Source: Seriola aureovittata (lineage: Eukaryota; Chordata; Actinopteri; Carangiformes; Carangidae). From it: a stretch of DNA of 64,000 nucleotides. A program made the position numbers and the translations under genes. The stretch spans positions 12,703,835-12,767,834 of the forward strand of contig NC_079386.1 in the NCBI RefSeq assembly GCF_021018895.1, in the 5' to 3' direction. Shown piece after piece: positions 51,963 through 62,202 of the stretch. Under the pieces are notes generated by a model. That model searched no databases, had not been told where the DNA came from, and saw nothing but the letters and a program-made list of their open reading frames with translations. Each line of letters opens with the position of its first letter. Position 1 is the stretch's first letter.

Positions 51963-54900
51963 CTATTTTTGCATCTGTGCATCAGGCACTTTTCGCGTTG
52001 CCTTGGCATTGGAGTAAATAAAACTGTTTGTCTCGTTCTCTTCTTGTGCATTTACAACGACGCTTGTGTGTCTATGTGTCTGTGGCTCCGGTAAAGGTGA
52101 ATCACTCAGCTTTGAAGTGCAAACACTCTGGCGCCAAGTCGTTCTGTCAGCGCTCGCTTCACTATTTACCTGACTCTTAACGCTCTCTTCTGAGGTTTCC
52201 ACGGTTTCAATTCTTATGGTCTTCGTCTCGCTGCATCTTTGAGGACCATCAGGGGTTTCCCTAACTTCTTCCTCGATTATCTTCCCATATATCCTTGAGT
52301 GCTTCGACCAACCTCTACCTTCCACTCTAACCTCCTTTAATCCAGTTGTTTCTCGCGGCTGAGAACCCCCCAGTCTCGTCATTTCAACACTTTCAACTCC
52401 CTGGTTCTCGGTCAGTTTTTCCCTTCTTTCTGAGTCCTCTTCTGTTCCCTTACTTTGTGCAGGATCATCATCTGCTCTCCTTTGCTCCTTGTCTCCCTTA
52501 ACATCCCTCCTCTCCTCTCCCTGTTGCTCTTGTCCTTTATACAACCTATAATCTATATCCATGCTGGGGGAGTTTGTTGGGGATTTTTCCGTCTTTCCTC
52601 CCTCCTCATCTTGCTCTTGTTCTTTGGTGTGAACATCTTGATTATGCAACTCACTCTTTTCCTCATTCAACCACTGATAGTTATCAGGTGGTATTATCTG
52701 CCTGACATCAGCTCCGTTGACCTGATCCTCTACCTTACAGATGCTGTCAGCTGATAGGTTCACTCCTCCAGACACAACACTGACCGTGTCTCTAATTCCT
52801 GTTTCATCATCCACCATAACATCCACTGCAGTGTCATTGCCCACTTCTACTGACTCTTCACTCTCTCCTGTCATTTCAGCATCGTGACCCTGGTCATGGT
52901 TGTCAACGGCAGCAGGCGGGAAACCTCCACTGGTGGGCACCTCCTTTTTGTCTTGAGCACAAGTATCTGCAGTGTGGGCTAGAAAGTAGGATTCAAATAA
53001 GTTCAAGCAAAGTACCAAATACTTTGATGTAATCATTCACACTACATGTGAGTAAGAATAATGAGAGTATATCTCTTACTTGTCTTTTTCCTGTAAAAAA
53101 GAAGATAAGCGCTGCAGGAACTAGTGGGAGAAATGTGAAAAGAAAGTAACGTCATTTTCATGTTCAGCAAAATAAAAGGTGGGAAAAAGACGCACTTAAA
53201 CTTACATCTCATTGTTATCCACCTGGAGTAGCTGGTAATCAGGCTGTTAATGAAAATAATAACCAAACATTAGATCATAAATAAATAATCAGATCAATAA
53301 ATAACTACAGTAATGTTGGAGTTGAAGTGATCAATCTTACCAATGAGACTCTGGAATCATTGAAGTTATACCATCTCTCATCGTCCTCTGACTTAACTGT
53401 TGCAGTGTAATGTCCACCTCTCAGACCACCAACGTGATCCACAACTGCGTACAGTTCATACGTCTGATTCTGATCACCAAAGGAAAAGTGACAGAAATTA
53501 GGGTCAGGAATGAAAAAGAAATGTGTTATGATAAAATAGTAAAATATAAAGTATATATACCTCTGGGATCTGCAGAGTTCTGGGAACATCCACATCACAG
53601 TTGTTTTTGAAATACATCTTGTAATGGTAGTTAAACTCAAACCTCTTCAGCAGCAGCATCAAAACCTCTGGATGATGCTTTATGACACATTTCTGAAAGA
53701 AACACATGCCAGCATGTTGTTATAATTCCCTTCATGAAGTCTCAATTCTGTCATTACAAAATCAGTTAATGTGCATGAATCAGAAACATGTTTTCTCATT
53801 ACTCACAATAGTAGCGTCAGATTTGTCATCACACTGGTCACAGTACATCTGGTTTTCTCCACTAAAGTTCGAATCTCTGAAATACTCCTCAGTGCCGGCC
53901 ATCTAAAGAAATACACTCATGTCATTTGCATCTGAAATTAGCTGCCACAGATGTCCTGACCGGTTTAATGGGTGTAAAGTATTTATGTCTTCTCAAGAAG
54001 AAAGTTCTTTAACTTGGCATTCAGGAAGAAATCTACTGCGAAGTTTGCAGGTTGTCGGGTTCTTACCACACTGTAGTGCCCATTGTAGGAATCCACCAGC
54101 TCAAGAGGAAGATGCCAAAATAACCCATCTGCGTTTTTCTCTGTGAGACATTTAGAACAAATGGTCTTGTGTGTCAACTCTCCGTGGAAGAGCTGAAAAC
54201 ACAAAAATAGAGACACTGATGAACATGTGTTTCTTCTCATATTACTTAAATACTTCCCTTCAATACTGATGATGTCTTTACCTGTGAAGCCTCATCACTG
54301 GTCAGAGCTAAAATCTTCTCAAAGTACTCCGCAGCATCTTGCTGTTCATACACTGAACAGAGAAGAAATCAGTATTTATTCAGGAAATTAACAAAATAAA
54401 ATAAAGTAAACATAAAGTTACTCTATTGACTTGAATATAAAAATACCAACTGTGGATTTTAAAAAGTCTTTATCAGATACTTTCTGCTGTATGTTAACAC
54501 GTCTGGTGTCCAGTGCAACATTAATAACATCTAATTAATCTGTTAACTTCCTGTCAACTGATCAAATTTCCCCAAAAGTTGGTTTGTCCCTTCAGCATGA
54601 AGCCTCTTCACAGGTTGCATGATTTTCTATGTGCCCACTACTGTACCTCTGTCGATGCCCAGCCTCTTTATGATGTTATAGGTGCATGCTGTTTTTTTCT
54701 TTAAGACATCAAACACGTCTTTAAGATGAGAGTCAATACGCTCAGGATCAGGGTTTCCACTGGTGTACCTGAACAGAATTCAGACAGAGGCTCCATGAGT
54801 GATACAAAGGTGCACTGTTGCCCTAATTTAAAATAAAGACATTATATGACAAGGAGTTGGACTTTGTAACAAACCTTTCCACAGCCTCTCTGAAGCCTTT

Positions 54901-55115
54901 GGTCATGAACAGCACCTGCAGCACACTGTTCAAGTAACACGTTGCTCCTTTTTTCTTCAACCCATGGTACTTGATCTCAGCTGCTGGGAGGAGAGTTTTA
55001 TCAGATGCATGTAAACTGCAGAAATGTCTGAACACCACTAACCCGGCAGGTATATCTTACCTGGAGGGGGGCGAGTGGGGTTGAAAAACTGTTGAACGTT
55101 TTGCAAAACATCCAT
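51963..55115 (-). CDS. USP47/USP7-like deubiquitinase, short-tailed paralogue (copy B)
   Basis: Eleven coding exons (minus): 55061-55115, 54875-54980, 54647-54768, 54282-54352, 54067-54192, 53807-53902, 53561-53692, 53341-53469, 53206-53243, 53080-53120, 51963-52978, joining in frame to 643 residues. The catalytic core matches copy A almost residue for residue ([45 protein letters not shown]), with nucleophile C33 and His256. The Cys box reads [13 protein letters not shown], so the oxyanion-hole Asn of USPs is Lys28. The tail is about 340 residues against 600 in copy A and stops at a TAG/TTA-side terminus (DAQMQK), where copy A continues into a basic end. An extra 5' exon (MDVLQNVQQFFNPTRPPPG) is split by an 80-base intron that copy A lacks. 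The frame is intact, so I do not call it a pseudogene, but activity may be reduced. Confidence 0.88.
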
Positions 55116-56092
55116 CTTGATTCTTTCTTTGACGACTTTATCAGTCAACCTCCACACTGCTGCCAGGTGCGCGGAGAGTAGTTTCACGATCGAGTATTGA
55201 CAATAAATCAATCGCAATGCCTTGCAAACGAAACGAAATAAAAGACGGAAGAAATACGTGAGGCTACCTCCAAGTGTGAGATTCATACCTGCAAAACCTT
55301 CATGCAGGTCGTTTCGAAACAACTTTTTCTGTCTTTATTAGTGTCCTCCAGGAATACTTTCGCTTTCATTTTTTGCTGCCTGCTGCATTTGCTGGAAAGC
55401 TGCATTCAGGGTGTGTCGGAAACAGTAACGAGCTCGCATGACTAACAAGGAAATTGAATGTTTTTGCACAAGAAATTGTTGAGAAATAAACCAAAAGCTT
55501 TCCAGAAAGATAAATCTATGTTGTAGTTCAACAACTGAAAGCAGCAGCTGAGGGAATGTCACATTTGTGGGACATATATGTAAACACACATCCATATCCA
55601 GAACTTAAATCCTTTACCTTTTGCACATTTCAAATCCCTTGAGTCACACCACATGGATGATGAATTTTGATATTTTGTTGAAGTGTGTTTGGAAGCCCCC
55701 ACATGGAGAGATTTGTATTTCGTCTTAATGTGATTTAAAATCAAACTGATCAGTTTTAGGAACTTATTTATGTGTTGGATTAGAGCACTACAGACCCATG
55801 GTGGTGTCTGTTGAACCGTCAGAGAACCTGCTGCTCTGTTTGTTAGAAAACATTACTGAAACTTTTTGCCTGTATTTGATGCCCTGTTGATGTGGATTAA
55901 AGACTTTAAGCCTCTTAATAACTGCACATTCATGAGAGATGAGATATTAAAGAGACAACATGATTTTATTATGCAACAACAACTGATTTTTCAAACATCT
56001 TTAAAAGCTAACATGGGAACATTCGAGGATTAATGCAAGAAAATACCCCAAACAGTATAAAGTTTTATCCTTTGTAAACATTGTCAGGAGAC
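55116..56092. other. USP copy B promoter region and spacer
   Basis: Upstream region of copy B. The first 200 bases align with the copy A 5' flank (ctttatcagtc, cacactgctgccag). An ISRE core sits at 55358-55367. Beyond about 55500 nothing is recognisable. Confidence 0.55.
55358..55367 (-). promoter_or_regulatory. ISRE core upstream of USP copy B
   Basis: Reads GAAAGCGAAA on the minus strand, within AATGAAAGCGAAAGTA. Perfect GAAANNGAAA core 243 bases upstream of the start codon. Confidence 0.7.
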
Positions 56093-56274
56093 TTAATGAA
56101 GCAGCAGCAGAAGATGTGCTGGTGGCAGTGCTGGGAGGTGGAGATGGTGGAGTCCGCCATGAACCCTCAACACCATTTGGATGACGGACATGTGCTGGAT
56201 TCCAAACTCAGAGAGCTGCTTGGTGTCTCCATCCAGATGCATGTCTGTGAAGATCAGCCGCACATCGTCTTTTC

Positions 56275-56335
<61 letters not shown>

Positions 56336-57002
56336 AAAACATAATCAGATCACACTCTTTCAAACACAGTTATTACTTAAAATGTATCCTTACTTTTAAG
56401 GTCAAGGTCCAATACTGTGGGTATGAAAAGCAGTAATGGTGGAAAGTGTTAAACAGGACTCATGGGGAAAAAACTGTTCAGTATTAAAGGAGCTTTCCTG
56501 AATAATGTGTACTTTCACTTTTGATACTTTAAGTATGTTTTGCTTGAAATACTTCGGTATAATATAAATGCAGTATTTATAAGAGTGTTATTACTTCATT
56601 TTCATTAAGTAAACAATCTAAGTAGTTCTCTCTCCCCTGCAATTAACCATAATTAGAGTACTTCAAGGGTCAACCTCGTTTCATGGAGAAAAAAAAAATC
56701 CAGGGATATTCTGCTGATGGACAAACATCATAAACAACAAACTTCAAAGTCTATATTCAGCTCCTTCGTCGGCTTCAGGTATAAAGATAAACGGTCTCTG
56801 ACCGGCTGAAGCGCTTGTGTATCAGTTCTGACTGTTTACTTCAGGCGGTGTGTTTACCTGCGCCGTCGGGGAGCCTCGTGGCTATCTTCTCCTTCAGCTG
56901 CAGCACCGTCATGCTCTGCATCTGCTCCTCGGTGTTGCACAGGTCGACGAGCATCTTCTCACCCCTCAGCCCGTGCACCATCACTTGGTAGATTTTGCCC
57001 AT
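56093..57002 (-). CDS. Single-domain ubiquitin-like protein with C-terminal extension (UBL1)
   Basis: Two exons (minus): 56858-57002 and 56093-56274, giving 108 residues. The fold is a ubiquitin-like beta-grasp: an N-terminal strand MGKIYQVMVHGLRGEK, helix SMTVLQLKEKIATRLP, then DVRLIFTDMHLDGDTKQLSE, and GIQHMSVIQMVLRVHGG ending at residue 89. The Gly-Gly is followed by 19 further residues (LHHLHLPALPPAHLLLLLH), so the protein would need processing to expose LRVHGG for conjugation, as for ubiquitin and ISG15 precursors. Ubiquitin Arg72 is kept (LRVHGG against LRLRGG); Arg74 is His. ISG15 has two such domains, so this is not a standard ISG15. It lies head-to-head with the RBR gene and has an ISRE 129 bases upstream. 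The intron holds a (CA)n tract. Confidence 0.85.
56275..56332. repeat. (CA)n microsatellite
   Basis: Uninterrupted CA tract in the UBL1 intron, ending right at the splice acceptor of exon 2. Length variation here could affect splicing of that exon. Confidence 0.95.
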
Positions 57003-57130
57003 TTTGTGCCGTTTTTCTGCGTGCGAGGTCCCGCGCTCCGGTCGCCTGTGCCTCTGAATGCCTTTAATGCCAGTTTAGGGTGTTGTTTAGCCTAGTCAGC
57101 GGGAAATGACGTAGGACGGGCTGATGATAC

Positions 57131-57140
57131 TTTCACTTTC
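57131..57140 (-). promoter_or_regulatory. ISRE core upstream of UBL1
   Basis: Reads GAAAGTGAAA on the minus strand, extended to GTGAAAGTGAAAGTA. It is the closest of the cluster's ISREs to a start codon (129 bases). Confidence 0.75.
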
Positions 57141-57830
57141 ACCTTTTAATTGTTGCTGTTATTTTTTCCCCGCTTCTTGTTTCCTCCTTATGTACAACCA
57201 GCATCAAAGTCAGCTTAAAATGTTAAATGAAAGTCAACAAAGTTTTTGTGTGTGTGTAACTGGTTTGAGTTGGTGTTGTTCTTGTGCTTCCCACATGCAG
57301 GTGTTACTCGCTCTTTGAACCCATCATTTCCTTTATCACTTTATTACTTCTCTTGCATGAGAGGAGGTGATAACAGCATCGAGTCTGACCAGAGAGTTGG
57401 ACACTTATTGTGAGTTTGTCTTTTGGGAGTTTTGTAGGTTCCATCAAAATGCCTGTGCAGTATTGGGTGCGTATACACTGGTGGCCTAAAACAACCAGCG
57501 CGTGAAGGCATCATCGTCACAATGTGCTGATATGAAAACCGGATATTGCAGCAATCTTTGGCATGTGACAGCAGTAGTGTTTGTTTACCAGCCCCACACC
57601 CTGGTTGCCTTGGTGAAAGCTGCCAAACAATTTAACAACAATTTAATTTTTTAAACAATTTAAGATACGATCGTGTCAAAATAGAGGCTATTTATTAAAC
57701 CTAGTAGGCTATTTATTAATAAGGAGTAATTAAAAAACTAAACTCAAAACAATGCATAACAATAATACGATAAGGGACTTTCCTCTGCAGGTCTATTTGC
57801 ATTCGCATGATTTCTTGTAACTGCTCGGGC

Positions 57831-57840
57831 GAAACTGAAA
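57831..57840 (+). promoter_or_regulatory. ISRE core upstream of the RBR gene
   Basis: GAAACTGAAA within GGGCGAAACTGAAAGTTTG, 156 bases upstream of the start codon. Confidence 0.75.
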
Positions 57841-57995
57841 GTTTGAAGGAAAAACAAAAAAAAACTACTCTGGGAGCGATCAGTGAAGGTGACACGACAC
57901 AGCATCCAGCTTCCGTCTTCTTCACTGCTCATTTATTGACTGCAGAGAGAGAAGAAGTTTGTCGACTCGGGTCCAAGGAGCTGAGCTGAATCAAA

Positions 57996-60074
57996 ATGAC
58001 GACACAGGGTCAGGAGGAGAAAAGATACGACCCCAAAGACACGACTCTGAAATTTGTCAACAGACCGGATGACCTGGATCCACTGCGTAAGAATTGAATT
58101 ATAAACGCGTTATATTGTCGCTCTGTGCGGGATCTCCTACATTCCCGTTTATTCCTCATAAAGAAATGTCAATTAATGCCTTAAATGTTGATATGTAATG
58201 ATGCGTTATCTCAGTTGTTGAAGGCGGGTAGGGTCGGGCTACAGGCTACAGGTGAATGTGATGCTGAGTTCAATGTCTGCTCTTGTTGTTGTTCTTCCTC
58301 AGCTCCAGAGGAAGGAGACATTTGTCTTCGTGCAGAGATGTCGTGCGGTCATGCCGTCACCCCGGAATCTCTGACCGGGTGGTGTCGCAGCCTCCTGGAT
58401 CAGGTACTTTCCACCATCTCACTGACACAGCATAAAGGTGTGTTTGTTTTACTCGACGTCAGAGGAGTTAAGCTCCAAACTGTCTCCGAAAATATGACAT
58501 TTCTAGTTATAGAGTCATTGTTACTGTCAAAAAGGCATTTAGGAAATACAATTTAGGATAAATTTAGGATTAATTAATTAATTAATTAATTAATTAATTA
58601 AGTATCCATAATTAATTAATTAATTAATTAAAGATACATTTACATACATTTAGGATATACAATTAATCTACAAATCAGCCCCCCCCCCCCCCCCAAGTGG
58701 CCAGTAAACAAATGGAGATGTAGGGGATGCTCAACTTCCTGTTGTAATGGCAACCCCATCTGGGTTCATCATGCTTTTAACTGGAAATATAATATAATCT
58801 GCGCTTTTAATTTCAGGGCCGCTACAAGTTCAAGTGCCCGGCTTTAAAGGACGGCACCTTGCAGAAGTGTGACAAGGAGTGGTCTTACCAAGAGGTGCGC
58901 AGGCTGGCCGTGCTGACCGCTGAAGAGATGCAATACTTTGAGGAGAACATCGCCCGTCTGGCTGCCATAGAGTACTGTGAAGTCAAAACAGTGAGTCGTC
59001 TCCACCTTTAAAAAGATACAGACTGATTTATTAATGAGTGCAGCAGAGATCATTTGTTTTTGTACCATCCAGTGACTATGCAGGTAAAGCAAATTACTTA
59101 TTCGTTTTCTTGCTGAGTTTAAAGAGCGATACCTCTCTCATGTCTGTACAGTGAATAGGAGCCAGCAGCCGTTAGCTTAGCTTAGCACAAAGACTGGAAA
59201 CAGAGGGAAACAGCTAGCCTGGCTCTGTCAAAATGTATCAAAAATCTTCCTACCTGCAGCATTAAAGTGCAGAAGGGGCAGTTCTCCAGTTTACGATAGG
59301 TTACATGCCGGACTGCCTCTCAGCGAGTTATATATCTACAGTTCTCGAGCAAAGGTCTGCACCATCGACTGAGATGTGAGTAAACTGATTATTGAATATG
59401 AATTGATATGGCCTCCCAGCTTGGTAGACCCCAGGACATCCTATGAGAAATAGAGGATAGAAGAGAGAGAGAAGGAAGGAGGGTGTTTGATAGACGTATG
59501 ATAGATATGATGAAATTACTTCCACGTATAAGAGAGAGGTATTAATCTTCTCATCTAACTGCTGGAAGAAAGCAAATAAGTGTCTTTCCAAAAATGTTGA
59601 GTTATTCTTTTCCAACAGTGTCCTGGGTGTAAAACCTACATTGAGAGAGAGGACCTGACAAACCTGAACGTGCAGTGCACAATCTGCGCAGAAGATGAGA
59701 CGGAGTCGTGCCAGTTCTGCTGGCAGTGTCTGAAGCCGTGGAAAGGTAAAGCTCCTCGCTCCGACCGCTGCGACAACAGCGGCTGCGTCAACCACGACCT
59801 CGAGCTCCTCAAGAACTGTAAGGACACCGCTCTCCCTCAGGTGCAAGGGGTCGACAAGTGCCCTTCCATCCGGGCCTGTCCCACCTGTGGTCAGCGGGTG
59901 GAGCACGACAAAACGGGCTGCAAGAACATCATCTGCCCACGCTGTCAGATCGAGTTCTGCTTTGTGTGTCTGAAGCTCACGCCCGAGTGCCTGGAGACAA
60001 GCTCTTACTTCATCCCCTGCAGTGATGGCGTGGCTCCCAGACAAACCTCCATACCTGTGTGGCGCAGAAACTAA
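57996..60074 (+). CDS. RBR-type E3 ubiquitin ligase-like protein (IBR + Rcat)
   Basis: Four coding exons: 57996-58086, 58303-58403, 58817-58990, 59619-60074, giving 273 residues. Exon 4 carries an IBR-type cysteine array (C123, C126, C142, C145, C153, C156, C159 onward) and a catalytic Rcat/RING2: C209-x2-C212, active-site-type C223 in TGCKN, then C228-x2-C231 and C236-x2-C239 (FCFVC). The RING1 region is weak: CGH (45-47), C58, C71 and C82 are present but a leading C-x2-C pair is not obvious. RBR ligases accept ubiquitin on the Rcat cysteine as a thioester before transfer; whether this one uses ubiquitin or the adjacent UBL proteins is open. The CNH of classical RBRs is CKN here, so the general-base His is missing. 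No ariadne or parkin domains are seen. Fish-specific relatives probably exist, but I cannot name one. Confidence 0.85.
58567..58632. repeat. (TTAA/ATTA)n microsatellite
   Basis: TTAATTAA-type tetranucleotide run interrupted once by gtatccat, in intron 2 of the RBR gene. A C homopolymer follows at about 58679-58694. Confidence 0.9.
59131..59280. repeat. Teleost interspersed repeat in RBR intron 3
   Basis: The stretch gccagcagccgttagcttag, acaaagactggaaacagag and gaaacagctagcctggctct is a very common dispersed repeat in teleost introns as I recall it. A repeat-library match would name the family. Confidence 0.65.
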
Positions 60075-62202
60075 CGGCCAACAACTAAACTCACGGCGTT
60101 CTTCACACTGTGTTTCTCCTGTTCGGTTTCACTGTGAGATTCTTATTGCAACTGAGGCCAGACGTGTTGTCTAATGGGCCTATTTGTTCACGTGCATTGA
60201 CAGAATTAAAAGTATCTGATGTATTCTCTTATAATGTTTTATAATACTCATAGTTAATCATTAATAACTGAAACGCTTAATAAAGGTTCCTTTCACATGA
60301 ACACAGAAAGTCTATCTGATGTCTGACCCAAACAGGTTCATGCATGTGAATACATTTCCTGAATGTTGAACAGGATAAATGACAGAGAAATAGTAACATG
60401 TATCCACATATCATATAAAATTTATTATCAAACAGATATTTTACATATAGACGGATAGTGAAGCTGGAAACTGGTCAGTTTTTCTACTGTAGGTCTAGAA
60501 GTGTAAAGATCTGATGCTGTTTGTCACAGATGTAACCCTGTTAAAAAAAGGACAATAAATAGTTTAAATATGTTCATGTTTGATAAATTGTGATTAAAAG
60601 TATTAAGAATAATATTTCATGAAGTTTGACAAAAAGTGTTTAAAATAGTTTAATAAATAAGTTTAAAAAGTTTAAAAGATACAAATGTGCACTTTAAGAT
60701 ATTTTGTGTTATTTTGAAAAGCCACAGGGTTAAAAAAGAAGTACCGATTGTGAAAATTGTAATTCTGGTAATTAATTGTTTAAGATCTGGCTAAACAGGA
60801 AGTGTATGTATTTTTGTGTGTGAAAAGAGAAACTTGACAGTTGCGAGAGAGAGAGCGGGATACTCGACGAGGAAAAGAGAGAACTGCTGGGTTTTAATGT
60901 GGTAGAGTAAGCAAATATGCAGAACACGGACATTGTTTGTAAAAAATATCAGGAGATAAGCGGACAGTGAATCTCGTAGTGACTGATATTCAGCGCAACA
61001 CCGTGTTCCAGTGAAAGGACGAATACTTTGGCAGAGAGTATTCAATGAGGAGCGCAGCTAACAGCTAATGCAGCTCGCATTAGCTTAGCTACTTCTTCAT
61101 CCACGTGCAGCTAACCCAGCTACTCGACTAGGGGAAGAAGTTAGCCTGCTGTGTGCCGGACCTGTTGAGACGATCAGCGGTGAGGTTCTACCGGGAGCGT
61201 GGGAGTCATCTGCAGCCGTCTTGGCAGCAACACGCTGGTCCAGACAGGAAGAATCGCCACCATCCGCCCATGTATCAGCAACCCGCTGGTACTGCATACG
61301 GGACGAGGACGCCATCACTGCAGTGAGTCTCTTAAATGTTTTATTTCAGCGCTTTAGCGTGAAGCAGCCATTTTGTTTCTGGCTACAACGCACACGAGCA
61401 TCGCTTCGGGCCTGCATCGTTAACATCCTTTTTCAGTTAGTTATAACTGCCGGCTTTAGGTGTGTTATTAATTTTTTTTTATAATGAGTGCACTCAAAAT
61501 AAGGGGTTATTTGAATATTTAGAAATTGATCAGTTAAAGGTACAGAAAGGTTTTGAATTTGAGTGTTTATTTTGTGTGTATTTTCATTGTTGAGAGAACA
61601 TTTGTGTTTATATTTACATCAGTAAATCTTTAAAATTTACCTTTCTTCTGGTTATTTGTGTTTTAGAAGTAGTACTGTTGTTTACAAAGTGTTAAAAGGG
61701 TACTTACAGATGGTAAGGAAAATTTAATTATTTCATTTATCTATAGTTTTGATTAAAACCATTAAAAATTAGTTTTAACACATTCAATGAGTAAATAAAA
61801 GTGGTTTGTATCACAGTAGAAATAGATATTAGTTCACCAATATTATATTACAGTATACTTCTCATTTGGTATTAGTTAATCTTAAAGAAAGAGATTTCTA
61901 CAACAGTAAGAACTTGGGAAGCGTACCTCATAAACATAGACAGGCCGTCTAGAGGGCGCTACACAGAGCAAAACCTGACATGAAGTCAGTTTTAATCAAA
62001 GGCCCAGTGTAATTCCCTCTATGGGTCAATCCCAAAATAACACTGAATAATGATGACATTGATGACTTGTTGACAGATTGTCGACAGATTTTTAATTTCG
62101 AACAAACTCAAAAAATGTGACAAAAATGAGATATTGAGCTGCCGAGGTGAAGTTAATGTGACGTGATGAATGAAGAAGCTTAAAGACTGGGTGTGAATCC
62201 GT
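60075..62202. other. Gap between the RBR gene and UBL2
   Basis: The RBR 3' UTR comes first, then AT-rich sequence. A GC-richer block (about 60840-61322) ends in a consensus donor (CA|GTGAGT, boundary 61322) and is listed separately. The remainder to about 62200 shows no gene and includes the UBL2 3' UTR. Confidence 0.5.
60840..61322 (+). other. Possible untranslated first exon or non-coding RNA exon
   Basis: This block is markedly GC-richer than its neighbours. It is preceded by an ISRE-like AAAAGAGAAACT (60823-60834) and ends in a perfect splice donor GTGAGT. No coding exon downstream on this strand is visible in the window. It could be a non-coding RNA exon, the first exon of a gene beyond the window, or a mobile-element remnant. 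Weakly supported. Confidence 0.25.

Larger units (their letters stand above)
57003..57995. promoter_or_regulatory. Divergent intergenic region UBL1 / RBR gene
   Basis: Head-to-head spacer of 993 bases with one ISRE near each end (57131-57140 and 57831-57840). This suits coordinated induction of the modifier and the ligase. No coding sequence is seen. Confidence 0.6.

Noticed and set aside
51963..55115. USP copy B as a pseudogene
   Set aside because: All eleven exons splice in frame and the Cys and His boxes are kept. Loss of one oxyanion residue does not make it dead.
56093..57002. UBL1 as ISG15
   Set aside because: ISG15 has two tandem ubiquitin-like domains; UBL1 and UBL2 each have one, in two exons.
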